Positions 36,943 through 46,678 of a stretch of DNA of 64,000 nucleotides are shown here, piece by piece (position 1 is the stretch's first letter; each line of letters starts with the position of its first letter). This stretch comes from Zobellella endophytica (GTDB lineage: Bacteria > Pseudomonadota > Gammaproteobacteria > Enterobacterales > Aeromonadaceae). The notes beneath the pieces were generated by a model. The model did not search any database. It was given only the letters and a program-made list of their open reading frames with translations, and was not told the DNA's origin. The position numbers and the translations under genes were made by a program. The stretch is taken from the NCBI RefSeq assembly GCF_003012775.1, contig NZ_PXYG01000002.1:310001-374000 (forward strand), in the 5' to 3' direction.

Positions 36943-38448
36943 ATGGATGCACTCCATGGTGTGCTCACCGGCTTTAGTGTCGCCTTTGAGCCAATGAACC
37001 TGCTCTATGTCTTTATCGGGGTCTTCGCCGGCACCATTATCGGCATGCTGCCGGGCCTGGGACCCATCAGCGCCCTGGCCCTGATGATCCCCATGACCTT
37101 CGGCATGGATCCCTCCTCGGCCCTGATCCTGATGGCCGGGGTCTATTACGGCGCCATCTTCGGCGGCTCCACCTCCTCCATCCTGCTCAACGCCCCCGGC
37201 GTTGCCAGCACCGTCGCCACTTCCTTCGACGGGTATCCCCTGGCCCGTCAGGGCATGGCGGGCAAGGCCATGGCCATCGCCGCCTACTCCTCCTTCGTCG
37301 GCGGCACCCTGTCGGCCGTGGCCCTGATGCTGGTCGCGCCCCTGCTGGCGAAAGTGGCGGTCAGTTTCGGCCCGGCCGAATATTTCGCCTTGATGCTGCT
37401 CGGCCTGACCGCCGTGGTCAGCCTGTCCGGCAAGTCCCTGGTCAAGGGCCTGATGGCGGCGGTGATCGGCATGATGATCTCGATTGTCGGTATCGATCTG
37501 CAAACCGGCACCGAGCGCTACACCTTCGGCAGCCTGCACCTGCTCAACGGGGTCGAATTCCTGGTGGTCGCACTCGGCATCTTCGCCCTGGCGGAGGTGT
37601 TCAACATGCTGCAGCACAAGGAAAATCAGGCATCGGGCAACAGCGCCCATATCGGCTCGCTCCGGCTGTCGCGCAGCGAGGTGAAAGAAATTGCCGCCCC
37701 CACCGGACGCAGCTCCCTGCTGGGGTTCTTTGTCGGCATACTGCCGGGCGCCGGCGCCACCGTGGCCTCCTTCCTCGGCTACATCATGGAAAAACGCCTG
37801 GCCAAAGATGGCCACAGCTTCGGCCAGGGCAACCTCAAGGGCGTCGCCGCGCCCGAAGCCGCCAACAACGCCGCCTGCACCGGCTCCTTTGTGCCGCTGC
37901 TGACCCTGGGGGTGCCCGGCTCCGGCACCACGGCCGTGCTGCTCGGTGCCCTGCTGGTCATGGGCATCACCCCGGGCCCGACCATGATGGAACAAAGACC
38001 GGATGTGTTCTGGGGCGTTATCGCCAGCATGTATGTGGGCAACCTCTTCCTGCTGGTACTGAACCTGCCGCTTATTCCCTATATCGCCAGGCTGCTCGAC
38101 CTGCCCCGGCCACTGTTGCTGTCGCTCATCCTGATCTTCTGCATGGTCGGCATCTACGGCACCACCTTCGCCGCCGCCGATCTGCTGCTGTTGCTGGGGT
38201 TCGGCCTGCTGGGGCTCGGCATGAAACACTTCGGTTTTCCGACGGCACCGCTGATCCTCGCCTTGATCCTGGGCAGCATGATGGAAGAATCCCTGCGCCG
38301 GGCGCTGCAGATTTCCGATGGCAGCTGGCACACCTTCATCGACAAGCCGATCGCCCTCTGGCTGCTGGTGCTCACCGCGGTATCACTGTTCTTTCCGCTG
38401 CTTAAACACGGTCTGGGCCTGCTGCGGCCAAAACCGATAACCGCCTGA
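36943..38448 (+). CDS. TTT large permease subunit (TctA), system 2
   Basis: A 501-residue permease with about 12 helices and the TctA glycine-rich motifs (GTIIGMLPGLGPISALA and LGVPGSGTTAVLLGALL). It is the last gene of the tcuA-tcuB-tctC-tctB-tctA operon. It would carry a tricarboxylate with a cation gradient. It is about the same length as the third TctA in this window (510) and lacks the fused TctB domain of system 1. Confidence 0.93.
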   Translation: MDALHGVLTGFSVAFEPMNLLYVFIGVFAGTIIGMLPGLGPISALALMIPMTFGMDPSSALILMAGVYYGAIFGGSTSSILLNAPGVASTVATSFDGYPLARQGMAGKAMAIAAYSSFVGGTLSAVALMLVAPLLAKVAVSFGPAEYFALMLLGLTAVVSLSGKSLVKGLMAAVIGMMISIVGIDLQTGTERYTFGSLHLLNGVEFLVVALGIFALAEVFNMLQHKENQASGNSAHIGSLRLSRSEVKEIAAPTGRSSLLGFFVGILPGAGATVASFLGYIMEKRLAKDGHSFGQGNLKGVAAPEAANNAACTGSFVPLLTLGVPGSGTTAVLLGALLVMGITPGPTMMEQRPDVFWGVIASMYVGNLFLLVLNLPLIPYIARLLDLPRPLLLSLILIFCMVGIYGTTFAAADLLLLLGFGLLGLGMKHFGFPTAPLILALILGSMMEESLRRALQISDGSWHTFIDKPIALWLLVLTAVSLFFPLLKHGLGLLRPKPITA

Positions 38449-39212
38449 ACCTATGTCTTGCAGTGGGCTCCGGTCGGATGGAGCCCACACACAGAGGCTG
38501 GCATCCGCCCGCTCATGGGCCTTGAGCTGCGTATGGCTGCCCGGTAATGCCATACCCCCGAACGATATCCAGTCACCGTCCAGGCCTCTACCAATCCGCA
38601 ATTATTCAATCGTTTTAAATAAATATGAAAAATTTCATCCATAACAACCTTTTCTCATAAAGCCATCAATTAAGGAGATTTAGCATAAAATGACAATTTC
38701 GTGATCATTGCCATTAAAATAAAAATTCCATTAAAACAAGTTAATGGTATGTTAATGCCATATCGCACGACATACCGCTGGGTCACCAAAAAAGGACACG
38801 GACGAGTCCTGACCCGGCCGTTACGGCAGACACCCACTTTAGTTAATGGATGAAAAAGTGATGCTCAGCAGAATCAGCCTTATCGGCACGGCCCACCCCC
38901 GTCGCCTCGCCCCGTTCGCCACCACAACGCGCTCGCCGGACAAGGATAACGACCCGGCCAGCGCCACCCTGCCCTTCATATAAGGGCACGAGCACCAGTA
39001 TCGGATGCTCCGGCGGGAACTCCCCTGGCCGCCGGGCGCCACCCTCGATGTAACGACATCAACGGATTCAACCTGATCCGCGGCTGTTGCCGCCTGCTTT
39101 CCGGCTACGGAAGGCCCGCTTTCGCCTACTGTCGGGTCTGACGGTTCGGCCGGAAATCGGCGGCAGCAACGGCGGCTCGGATCATCGCAACCTGAGAGTA
39201 AAGGAGTAAGTA
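38449..39212. other. Long intergenic region upstream of the porin gene
   Basis: 764 nt without a convincing gene. A 9-bp hairpin (GTGGGCTCC 38463-38471 with GGAGCCCAC 38480-38488) follows tctA. From about 38590 to 38765 the DNA turns AT-rich, unlike its surroundings, and contains ATGAAA-AA-TTTCAT (38625-38638) and four CATTAA-type motifs (38711, 38728, 38741, 38752). The rest to 39200 is GC-rich with no signal I can name, apart from the AAAGGAG ribosome site for the porin. Confidence 0.6.
38711..38758. promoter_or_regulatory. Cluster of four CATTAA motifs
   Basis: CCATTAA at 38711 and 38728 in direct order, then TTAATGG at 38741 and TTAATGC at 38752 in inverted order, within 48 nt of AT-rich DNA. 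This spacing suggests a multi-site operator for a dimeric or oligomeric regulator of the porin gene. Confidence 0.35.
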
Positions 39213-40334
39213 ATGACAAGGAAAAGTTTGCTGGTAGGAGTGCTGGTCGCAGGGACCGCGACCTCCGCCATGGCGGAAATCAGCTGGGAAGGCAACAAGG
39301 GTCGCCTGAGCCTGGGCGGCGACGTGGAGTTCGACGTCAACGCCGCCAACAAGCAGGAAGACAGCAACCTCTACCGCAACGACGGCCGTGACGACCGCTG
39401 GGATCAGACCGGCCGGTTGCTGATCGACGTCTCCGCGGAGCGGGTCGCCGACTCCGGCGCCTACGCCAGGGTCAAGGCCCAGCCCACCCTGGCCACCAAC
39501 GGCGGCGTGGGTTCGGACGATGCCTGGTTTGCCTTCGGCCGCAACGACGTGGGCGAGATGAAGATCGGCCGTTTCGAGGCGCTGGACCTGTTCCCCCTCG
39601 GCCAGGACGTGTTCGTGGAGCACTCCGGCGACACCTCCTCCGGCCTCTACACCGACGGTTCCGCCTACCTGTACATGACCAAGGAAGCCCGCGGCCGGGC
39701 CGGGGACGCGGGTCACGTCATGGTCAGCCGCCAACTGGGCGACGTCTATCTGGAACTGGCCACCATGTTTGGCAATCGGGAGGACTTGTTCAACGTGGTG
39801 GATGGCGCCCGCCGCTATCACGGCCATGAGCTGACCAAGGAGAAGGATTCCATCGTGGTGCGGCCGGCGCTGCGCTGGCAGCTCGGCGACTTCAGCTGGG
39901 CGGTAGGGGCCGAGCACAACCTGGTGGACGACGCCATCCTCGACGCCGAAGGCCGCAAGGTGGCCCGCCGCACCGGTTACGGCACCACCTTCGGCTGGCA
40001 GTCGGGCGCCATCAAGGCCAACCTCAACGCCGCCTACCTGGACGCGCTGAACGAAGAAAACCTGACCCTCGGCGCCAACGTGCTGCTCGACCGGTTCGGC
40101 CTGGGCTACATTTACGGCCGCAACGAGATAGACGAGGCCGCCGCCGGCTTCGAGTACCTGGAGGGCGTGCAGCAGAGCAACACCCTCTATACCTCCTACC
40201 GGTTCGACGATGTGCTGGAGCTGGACAACTTCAACATCCTGCTCGGCGCCTACTGGTCCGACTTTGATGTGTCCGAGTCCACCACCGCCACCGACCGCTA
40301 CGGAGCCCGGGTGCGTTTCAAGTACTATTTCTGA
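39213..40334 (+). CDS. Outer-membrane porin
   Basis: A 373-residue beta-barrel protein with a signal peptide cleaved after AMA (residue 21) and the usual terminal Phe (FKYYF) for outer-membrane assembly. The alternating pattern and length resemble carbohydrate-type or general 16-strand porins. The substrate is unknown. It stands alone, with a long regulated upstream region and its own terminator. Its position next to the tricarboxylate island suggests, but does not prove, a role in passage of organic acids. Confidence 0.82.
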   Translation: MTRKSLLVGVLVAGTATSAMAEISWEGNKGRLSLGGDVEFDVNAANKQEDSNLYRNDGRDDRWDQTGRLLIDVSAERVADSGAYARVKAQPTLATNGGVGSDDAWFAFGRNDVGEMKIGRFEALDLFPLGQDVFVEHSGDTSSGLYTDGSAYLYMTKEARGRAGDAGHVMVSRQLGDVYLELATMFGNREDLFNVVDGARRYHGHELTKEKDSIVVRPALRWQLGDFSWAVGAEHNLVDDAILDAEGRKVARRTGYGTTFGWQSGAIKANLNAAYLDALNEENLTLGANVLLDRFGLGYIYGRNEIDEAAAGFEYLEGVQQSNTLYTSYRFDDVLELDNFNILLGAYWSDFDVSESTTATDRYGARVRFKYYF

Positions 40335-40340
40335 GCCAAA

Positions 40341-40365
40341 AGCAGGGGGCAACCCCTGCTTTTTT
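40341..40365 (+). terminator. Intrinsic terminator of the porin gene
   Basis: Perfect 8-bp stem AGCAGGGG / CCCCTGCT with a GCAA loop, followed by TTTTT (40361-40365). Confidence 0.9.
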
Positions 40366-40457
40366 ATGCCCAATCCCGCTTTTCTGTTATCATCCCGCCA
40401 TTGCAAGCCCTTTTTGCCTCATCCGTCCGTCAGGACCCTTATTACCCCCGGAGTTTC

Positions 40458-41756
<1,299 letters not shown>

Positions 41757-41765
41757 ACCCCACAG

Positions 41766-41787
41766 CCCCGGCACTCGCCGGGGTTTT
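41766..41787 (+). terminator. Intrinsic terminator of rhlE
   Basis: Stem CCCCGGC / GCCGGGG with an ACTC loop followed by TTTT (41784-41787). Confidence 0.85.
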
Positions 41788-41832
41788 CACATCTGACAAA
41801 GCTCAGACAGCTAAATAGGCAATTCCGATGTC

Positions 41833-41896
41833 AAAACAGGCGGAGCTGGCCCTTTGGCCGACTCATTAAGTGATAGCAAACGACTTTTTCATCAGA
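41833..41896. repeat. Dispersed intergenic repeat, copy 2
   Basis: Starts GGCGGAGCTGGCCCTTTG and ends CGACTTTTTCATCA, matching copy 1 at about 31797-31853, with a variable middle. It lies in the 170-nt gap between rhlE and the convergent BenE-like gene. Confidence 0.7.
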
Positions 41897-41929
41897 CACA
41901 CTTCCCTCGCTATCTGCCGGACTTTTTGC

Positions 41930-43078
41930 CTATTGCCGCCGGCGGTTGAGCCAATGCACGCCGCCGCCGATCACCAGCCCCCAGAAGGCGCTGCCGATGC
42001 CGAACAGGGCCAGCCCCGAGGCGGTGATCATAAAGGTGAGCAGGGCCGCGTCCCGCTCCTGCTCGTTGGCCAGGGCCACCGTCAGGCTGTTGCCGATGGT
42101 GCCGAGCAGCGCCAGGCCGGCGATGGCCATCACCAGCTCCACCGGCAGGGCGGCGAACAGCCCCACCACGGTGGCGCCGAACAGCCCCATCAGCAGGTAG
42201 AACACCCCGGCCCATACCGCCGCCTTGTAGCGCTGTCCGGGATCCGGGTCCACTTCCTTGCCCATGCACACCGCCGCACTGATCGCCGCCAGGTTGAAGG
42301 CGAAGCCGCCGAAGGGCGCCAGCAGCAGGCCGGTGAGGCCGGTCCAGCCGACCAACGGCGAGGCCGGGGTATGGTAGCCGTGGGCCCGCAGCACGGCGAT
42401 GCCGGGCACGTTCTGGGAGGCCATGGTCACCATAAACAGGGGAATGCCGACGCCGAGCAGGCTGGTGAGGGAAAAGCTCGGCGCCATCAGCACCGGCCGT
42501 GCCAGCTGCCACTCGAAACCGTCGAAACGCAGCAGGCCGCCGAGGCCGGCGACCAGCAGCCCTGCCAGCAGGCTGAGCGGGATCACGTAGCGTGGCAGCC
42601 GCCGGCGCAGGGCCAGGTAAGTGGCCAGCATGGCCGCCACCAGCAGCGGCTGGGTCTGTGCCGAGGCGAACAGGTCCAGGCCGAACCTCAGCAGCACCCC
42701 GCCCAGCATGGCCGCCGCCAGCCCCGCCGGTACCAGCCGCATGATCCTGTCGAACCAGCCGGTCAGGCCACACAGCAGGATCAGCGCCGAGCTGAACAGG
42801 AAGACGCCGATGGCCTCGCTCATGGGCACGCCGGCCAATGCCGTCACCAGCAGCGCCGCCCCCGGGGTCGACCAGGCGGTGAGCACCGGCTCCCGGTAGC
42901 GCAGGGAAAAACCGATGCAGGTCAGCCCCATGCCAATCCCCAGCGCCCACATCCAGGAGCCGATCTCGGCCTGGCTGGCCCCGGCGGCGGCGGCCGCCTG
43001 GAAGATGATGGCCGCCGAACTGGTGTAACCGACCAGCACGGCGATAAAGCCGGCGGAAAGATGGGACAGGCTGAACAT
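41930..43078 (-). CDS. BenE/YdcO family aromatic acid:proton symporter
   Basis: A 382-residue membrane protein with about 12 helices, of the benzoate/H+ symporter family (BenE, YdcO). The N-terminal FSLSHLSAGFIAVLVGYTSSAAIIFQAA and the STPGAALLVTAL segment are typical. The ATG at 43078 has AGGAG upstream; the longer frame to 43120 would run through an operator. It is divergent from an XRE-cupin gene, the usual regulator of ydcO-type genes. Whether it takes benzoate is unknown; ydcO homologues are often orphans. Confidence 0.88.
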   Translation of the reverse strand: MFSLSHLSAGFIAVLVGYTSSAAIIFQAAAAAGASQAEIGSWMWALGIGMGLTCIGFSLRYREPVLTAWSTPGAALLVTALAGVPMSEAIGVFLFSSALILLCGLTGWFDRIMRLVPAGLAAAMLGGVLLRFGLDLFASAQTQPLLVAAMLATYLALRRRLPRYVIPLSLLAGLLVAGLGGLLRFDGFEWQLARPVLMAPSFSLTSLLGVGIPLFMVTMASQNVPGIAVLRAHGYHTPASPLVGWTGLTGLLLAPFGGFAFNLAAISAAVCMGKEVDPDPGQRYKAAVWAGVFYLLMGLFGATVVGLFAALPVELVMAIAGLALLGTIGNSLTVALANEQERDAALLTFMITASGLALFGIGSAFWGLVIGGGVHWLNRRRQ

Positions 43079-43094
43079 GGCGGGCTCCTGGCTG

Positions 43095-43145
43095 TGCGTT
43101 ATAACGCATGATGGGGCCATGCTAGCAAATGTATGCTATAACGCA
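43095..43145. promoter_or_regulatory. Twin operator for the XRE-cupin regulator
   Basis: A perfect 14-bp palindrome TGCGTTATAACGCA (43095-43108) and a second half-like copy TGCTATAACGCA (43134-43145) lie between the divergent symporter and regulator genes. Both share TATAACGCA, 37 nt apart. They probably bind the XRE protein encoded at 43172. Confidence 0.65.
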
Positions 43146-43171
43146 CAACAGCAAAACAACGGGAATCGTCG

Positions 43172-43732
43172 ATGAAAGAGCCGAACCAATACCTGGCGGA
43201 CACCCTCAAGGCCCTGCGTAAGGAGCGGGGCTGGAGCCTGGACGCCTGCGCCCGGGAAACCGGGGTGAGCAAGGCGATGCTGGGCCAGATAGAGCGAGGC
43301 GAGTCCAGCCCCACCGTGGCCACCCTGTGGAAAATCGCCGGCGGCTTCCATACCTCCCTGTCCACCTTCCTCGAACCGGTGCCCGAGCCGCATCCGGGCC
43401 CTCTCTACCGGCAGGCGGACGCCCTGCGCCGGCAACCGGCTGGCGACGGCATGCTGGTGGCCCCGCTGTTTCCCTTCGAGGCCCGCTTCGGCTTCGAGAT
43501 GTTCGAGCTGACCCTGCTGCCGGGCTACGAGCGGCACTCGGATCCGCACGACAGCGGGGTGATCGAGCATGTGATCGTGCAGCGCGGAGAACTGGAGCTG
43601 CTGCTGGACGGGGAATGGCAGCGGCTGGGGCCGGGCGCGGCGGTGCGCTTTCACGCCGACCGGCCCCATGGCTATCGCAACCCGGGCACCGAGCCCGCCG
43701 TGTTCTACAACCTGATCCACTATCCGGCTTGA
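43172..43732 (+). CDS. XRE family regulator with C-terminal cupin domain
   Basis: A 186-residue protein with an N-terminal helix-turn-helix (ETGVSKAMLGQIERGESSPTVATLWKIAGG) and a C-terminal cupin (EHVIVQRGELELLLDGEW ... PHGYRNPG) that could bind a small ligand or metal. This domain order matches the YdcN-type regulators paired with YdcO symporters. It likely represses itself and the divergent gene through the TATAACGCA sites. Confidence 0.92.
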   Translation: MKEPNQYLADTLKALRKERGWSLDACARETGVSKAMLGQIERGESSPTVATLWKIAGGFHTSLSTFLEPVPEPHPGPLYRQADALRRQPAGDGMLVAPLFPFEARFGFEMFELTLLPGYERHSDPHDSGVIEHVIVQRGELELLLDGEWQRLGPGAAVRFHADRPHGYRNPGTEPAVFYNLIHYPA

Positions 43733-43775
43733 AGCGGAAGGACGTGAACTTTCAGTTCCTGTCTTCCAGCTTCCT

Positions 43776-43842
43776 GTAGGGTCCACTTCAGTGGACCACC
43801 CAGCCCCGGCGCTGTGGTTTGGTCGACTGAAGTCAACCCTAC
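43776..43842. repeat. REP-like palindromic pair (BIME-like element)
   Basis: A 22-nt unit at 43776-43797 (GTAGGGTCCACTTCAGTGGACC, itself a hairpin with arms GGTCCACT / AGTGGACC) and an inverted relative at 43821-43842 (reading back as GTAGGGTTGACTTCAGTCGACC) lie head-on in the gap between two genes, flanked by similar TTCCAGCTTC-type words. Confidence 0.8.
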
Positions 43843-43858
43843 TTTCAGCATCCAGCTT

Positions 43859-44299
43859 CTAGCTTCCCGCCCTTTCCTTCAGCAGTTCGGCGCACAGGCG
43901 CACGAAGTCGGAGGAGGTGACCATGCCCTGCAGCCGGCCTTCTTCGTCCACCACCGTCAGGCAGCCGTGCTTGTTGCTGAGGAAAAAGGGCACCACCTCG
44001 GTCAGCGGCGCCCGGGCGTCCACGCTCTCGAAGTCCGCATCGAGGATGTCCATCACCCGGATCTGGCGCTCGCGCCGCTCCAGGGCGCTGACGCCGTAGT
44101 CCGCCAGCAGACCCATGACGGTGGCGATCATCCGCTTCTGGGTCAGTACCCCGAGCAGTTGGCCACCGTCCTTGTCCACCACCGGGATATGGCGGATGCT
44201 CTTCTCCCGCATCAGATCGTGGGCATCCTTCAGGGTGGCGCCGTTATCCAGGGTCAACAACTGGCGGGCCATGATATCGCCAACAGATTCTACAGCCAT
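43859..44299 (-). CDS. CBS domain pair protein
   Basis: A 146-residue soluble protein made almost wholly of two CBS motifs (about residues 8-65 and 80-140; SIRHIPVVDKDGGQLLGVLTQ and GCLTVVDEEGRLQGMVTSSD). Such stand-alone CBS pairs bind adenine nucleotides and act as energy-state switches, but the partner is not known here. It is divergent from the tonB operon. No other domain is attached. Confidence 0.9.
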   Translation of the reverse strand: MAVESVGDIMARQLLTLDNGATLKDAHDLMREKSIRHIPVVDKDGGQLLGVLTQKRMIATVMGLLADYGVSALERRERQIRVMDILDADFESVDARAPLTEVVPFFLSNKHGCLTVVDEEGRLQGMVTSSDFVRLCAELLKERAGS

Positions 44300-44587
44300 G
44301 GGGTGTTCCTTTTTGTTTGTGCGGACGAAACCTCATCATAGTATGCACCATGTTGTGACATAGCGGCGGCCCGGCTGCAACCAAAATAAATAAAAAACAA
44401 AAGCTAATTCAGTTACTTATGATTAAAATCAAAAAGCCGGTAACGGCGACCGCCTTCTTCCGCCAATCAATCTTAATAAAAACTTTTATCATTTAGGTTT
44501 GCTACATCAATAGACATGCTTTTAAAAATACGTATGCTATGGCCCATTGGATCTCGTTCACCCCAGCACCTCTATCGGGAGTCTGTT

Positions 44588-45367
44588 TTGAGCTTTCGTC
44601 GCTACGCCTTGTTTGCCCTGGCCTCACTGGTCCTGCACGGTCTGCTGGTTCAGGCGATGGAGCGTCAAGAGCTGGAACTGGCCTTGTCCCCCAATGAAAA
44701 TCCCGGACCGATCAGCGTGCAGATGTTGCCGACCGTGACCCGGCCCGAGCCGGTGACGGAACCGCAACCGGAGCCCGAGCCCGAACCACCCAAGCCGGAA
44801 CCCAAACCCGAGCCCAAACCCAAACCCGAGCCCAAACCGGAACCCAAGCCCAAGCCGGAACCCAAGCCCAAGCCGGAACCCAAGCCCAAGCCGGAACCCA
44901 AGCCCAAGCCGGAACCCAAGCCCAAGCCGGAACCCAAGCCCAAACCCGAGCCAAAGCCGGAACCCAAGCCCAGGCCGGAGCCGAAACCCGAGCCAAAGCC
45001 TCAGCCCAGGCCGCAGCCCGTGGCGGAGCCGCCGCCGGCCGAGGTGGCGCCCAAGCCGCAGCCGCAACAGGCCCAAAACAGTGCGCCCAAGCGGATTGAA
45101 ACCCCGAGTTTCAAGACCCGGCCCTCGCCCATCACCTACCCTTCCCAGGCGCGCCGCCGGGGGCTGGAAGGCACGGTGATCGTCGAAGTCTGGCTGGATG
45201 AGCGGGGGCAACAGGTCAAGCGCCTGCTGGCCCAGTCATCCGGGGTCAAGGTGCTCGATCAAAGCGCCCTGAAAGCCATCGCCAAGTGGCGTTTTTCCGC
45301 CTACGTGGAAAACGGCCAGGCGCTGGCCCATCGCGTCCATATTCCCGTTCGTTTCAAATTGGATTAA
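44588..45367 (+). CDS. tonB: TonB energy-transducing protein
   Basis: TonB of about 259 residues: one N-terminal membrane helix with the essential S-x3-H pattern (SLVLH), a long Pro-Lys-Glu periplasmic spacer, and a C-terminal TonB domain ([20 protein letters not shown]...[18 protein letters not shown]). It transmits proton-motive energy to outer-membrane receptors. I choose TTG at 44588 with GGGAG at 44577-44581; ATG codons at 44516 and 44534 have no site and would place 18-24 extra residues before the helix. exbB and exbD follow. Confidence 0.9.
   Translation: MSFRRYALFALASLVLHGLLVQAMERQELELALSPNENPGPISVQMLPTVTRPEPVTEPQPEPEPEPPKPEPKPEPKPKPEPKPEPKPKPEPKPKPEPKPKPEPKPKPEPKPKPEPKPKPEPKPEPKPRPEPKPEPKPQPRPQPVAEPPPAEVAPKPQPQQAQNSAPKRIETPSFKTRPSPITYPSQARRRGLEGTVIVEVWLDERGQQVKRLLAQSSGVKVLDQSALKAIAKWRFSAYVENGQALAHRVHIPVRFKLD
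44837..44944 (+). repeat. 18-bp tandem repeat encoding the KPKPEP spacer of TonB
   Basis: Five perfect copies and one near-perfect copy of an 18-bp unit starting CCGGAACCCAAGCCCAAG, inside tonB. Each copy adds six residues to the periplasmic Pro-Lys-Glu spacer and keeps the reading frame. Similar but degenerate units extend on both sides (about 44790-45010). Confidence 0.95.
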
Positions 45368-45370
45368 ATC

Positions 45371-45991
45371 ATGTCGTTCCTGAACCAACTGCATCAACAA
45401 CTGGGCCCGATGAGCTGGCCCCTGATCCTCTGCTCCGTGATCACCCTGGCCCTCTGGCTGGAGCGCACCCTCACCTTGTTCTGGGTCAGCGTGCGCGGTG
45501 AGCAGGAAAAACGCCGGCTGCGCGGCCAGGGCAGCCTCTATGCCCCGGAGGAAGACCGGCAGCACAAGTCGCTGATACTGGAGGGGTGCTCCCTGCTGGT
45601 ACGGCACCGCAATTGCGACAAGTCGACCCGGGAAGACCTGGCCTCGGTATGGCTGCAGCACCAGCGCCGCCGGCTGCACGCCGGGCTCAGGGTGCTGACC
45701 CTGGTGGGGGTCATCAGCCCGCTGCTGGGCCTGCTCGGCACCGTGCTGGGGCTGATCGAGATGTTCAAGAGCATCAGCCAGAGCCAGGACCCGGTCACCC
45801 CCGCCCTGCTGGCCGACGGCCTGGGCCTGGCCATGAGCACCACCGCCGCCGGCCTGCTGATCGCCCTGCCCGCCATCGCCGGCGCCCAGCTGTTCGGGCT
45901 CTGGGCCGATCGCCTGCTCGACAAGCTGACCCATGAGCTGAACCAGTGCAACCTGCACCTCGAGGGCATCCGGCTGGGAGGGGAAGCATGA
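45371..45991 (+). CDS. exbB: ExbB proton channel subunit
   Basis: A 206-residue MotA/ExbB-family protein with three helices: one near the N-terminus (WPLILCSVITLALWL) and two C-terminal (VLTLVGVISPLLGLLGTVLGLIEMF and GLAMSTTAAGLLIALPAIAG) with the conserved Pro and Thr of the channel. It forms the proton-driven complex with ExbD and TonB. It starts 3 nt after tonB, and its stop overlaps exbD (ATGA). Confidence 0.94.
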   Translation: MSFLNQLHQQLGPMSWPLILCSVITLALWLERTLTLFWVSVRGEQEKRRLRGQGSLYAPEEDRQHKSLILEGCSLLVRHRNCDKSTREDLASVWLQHQRRRLHAGLRVLTLVGVISPLLGLLGTVLGLIEMFKSISQSQDPVTPALLADGLGLAMSTTAAGLLIALPAIAGAQLFGLWADRLLDKLTHELNQCNLHLEGIRLGGEA

Positions 45992-46413
45992 TAGGCCGCC
46001 CCGAGTCCGCCCAGTCCGGCTGGCGGGCGCTCACCCCCGACATCACCCCGCTGCTCGACATCATCTTCATCGTGCTGGTGTTTTTGATGCTGACCGCCAA
46101 CATTCCGTTGCAGTCGCTGGAAGTGGATCTGCCCAAGACCGACAGCGAGGCACTGAGCAGCGTGCAGGACAACAAGGCGATGACCATCAACCTGCTGGCG
46201 GGAGATCCGGCCTGGGCCCTGCAGGGGGAACAATACGCCGACTGGGAAACCTTCAAGCCGGTGCTGCTGGAGCGCCTGCCGGCGCTGAAGGAGGCGGAGC
46301 TGGTGCTGGCTTCCGACAGCCAGGTCACGGTGGACAACATGCTGAAGCTGCTGGCCTTCCTGCAGGAACATCAGATAGTGGCCACCCAGATCCTGATGGA
46401 AGAAGGACAATAG
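45988..46413 (+). CDS. exbD: ExbD
   Basis: A 141-residue ExbD/TolR-family protein with one membrane helix carrying the essential Asp (DITPLLDIIFIVLVFLML) and a periplasmic domain ending the chain. The ATG at 45988 overlaps the exbB stop by four bases (ATGA); the earlier in-frame ATG lies inside exbB. It completes the tonB-exbB-exbD operon. Confidence 0.93.
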   Translation: MIGRPESAQSGWRALTPDITPLLDIIFIVLVFLMLTANIPLQSLEVDLPKTDSEALSSVQDNKAMTINLLAGDPAWALQGEQYADWETFKPVLLERLPALKEAELVLASDSQVTVDNMLKLLAFLQEHQIVATQILMEEGQ

Positions 46414-46429
46414 GGCCGGGGCTCCCGGC

Positions 46430-46678
46430 TCAGATTTCGAAGAAACGGTACAGGCTGTCGACCCGGGTCGGGCAATCCGCCACCTGGTGCACCTTTTCCT
46501 CCGCGGCCCTGGGGCTCTCGAAGCTGACCCGCCCCCCCAGGGTGTCGGTCAGCTCGAACCTGTTGCCCTCCTCGTCGTAAAAGATGGCCAGCCAGCCCAT
46601 GGTCAGGGTGTCGTGGCACACCCGGGCCGAGCGCAGTTTCCCCGCCTGATACAGTTCACGCAGCTCGCTCGTGGTCAT
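46430..46678 (-). CDS. Small hypothetical protein (82 residues)
   Basis: An 82-residue, cytoplasmic-looking protein (no signal peptide or helix) beginning MTTSELRELYQAGKLRSARV, with a mixed body and an acidic-basic balance. A good GGGGAGA ribosome site lies 8 nt upstream, which supports a real gene. I do not recognise a family. It lies convergent to exbD with a 16-nt gap. Confidence 0.55.
   Translation of the reverse strand: MTTSELRELYQAGKLRSARVCHDTLTMGWLAIFYDEEGNRFELTDTLGGRVSFESPRAAEEKVHQVADCPTRVDSLYRFFEI

Noticed and set aside
38839-39219. 126-codon minus-strand frame in the porin upstream region
   Set aside because: It has no good ribosome site, a low-complexity Arg/Ser-rich composition and overlaps the porin start; I treat it as non-coding.
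44300-44587. Fur box upstream of tonB
   Set aside because: The region is AT-rich, but I could not align a convincing 19-bp Fur consensus, so iron control is not claimed from sequence.
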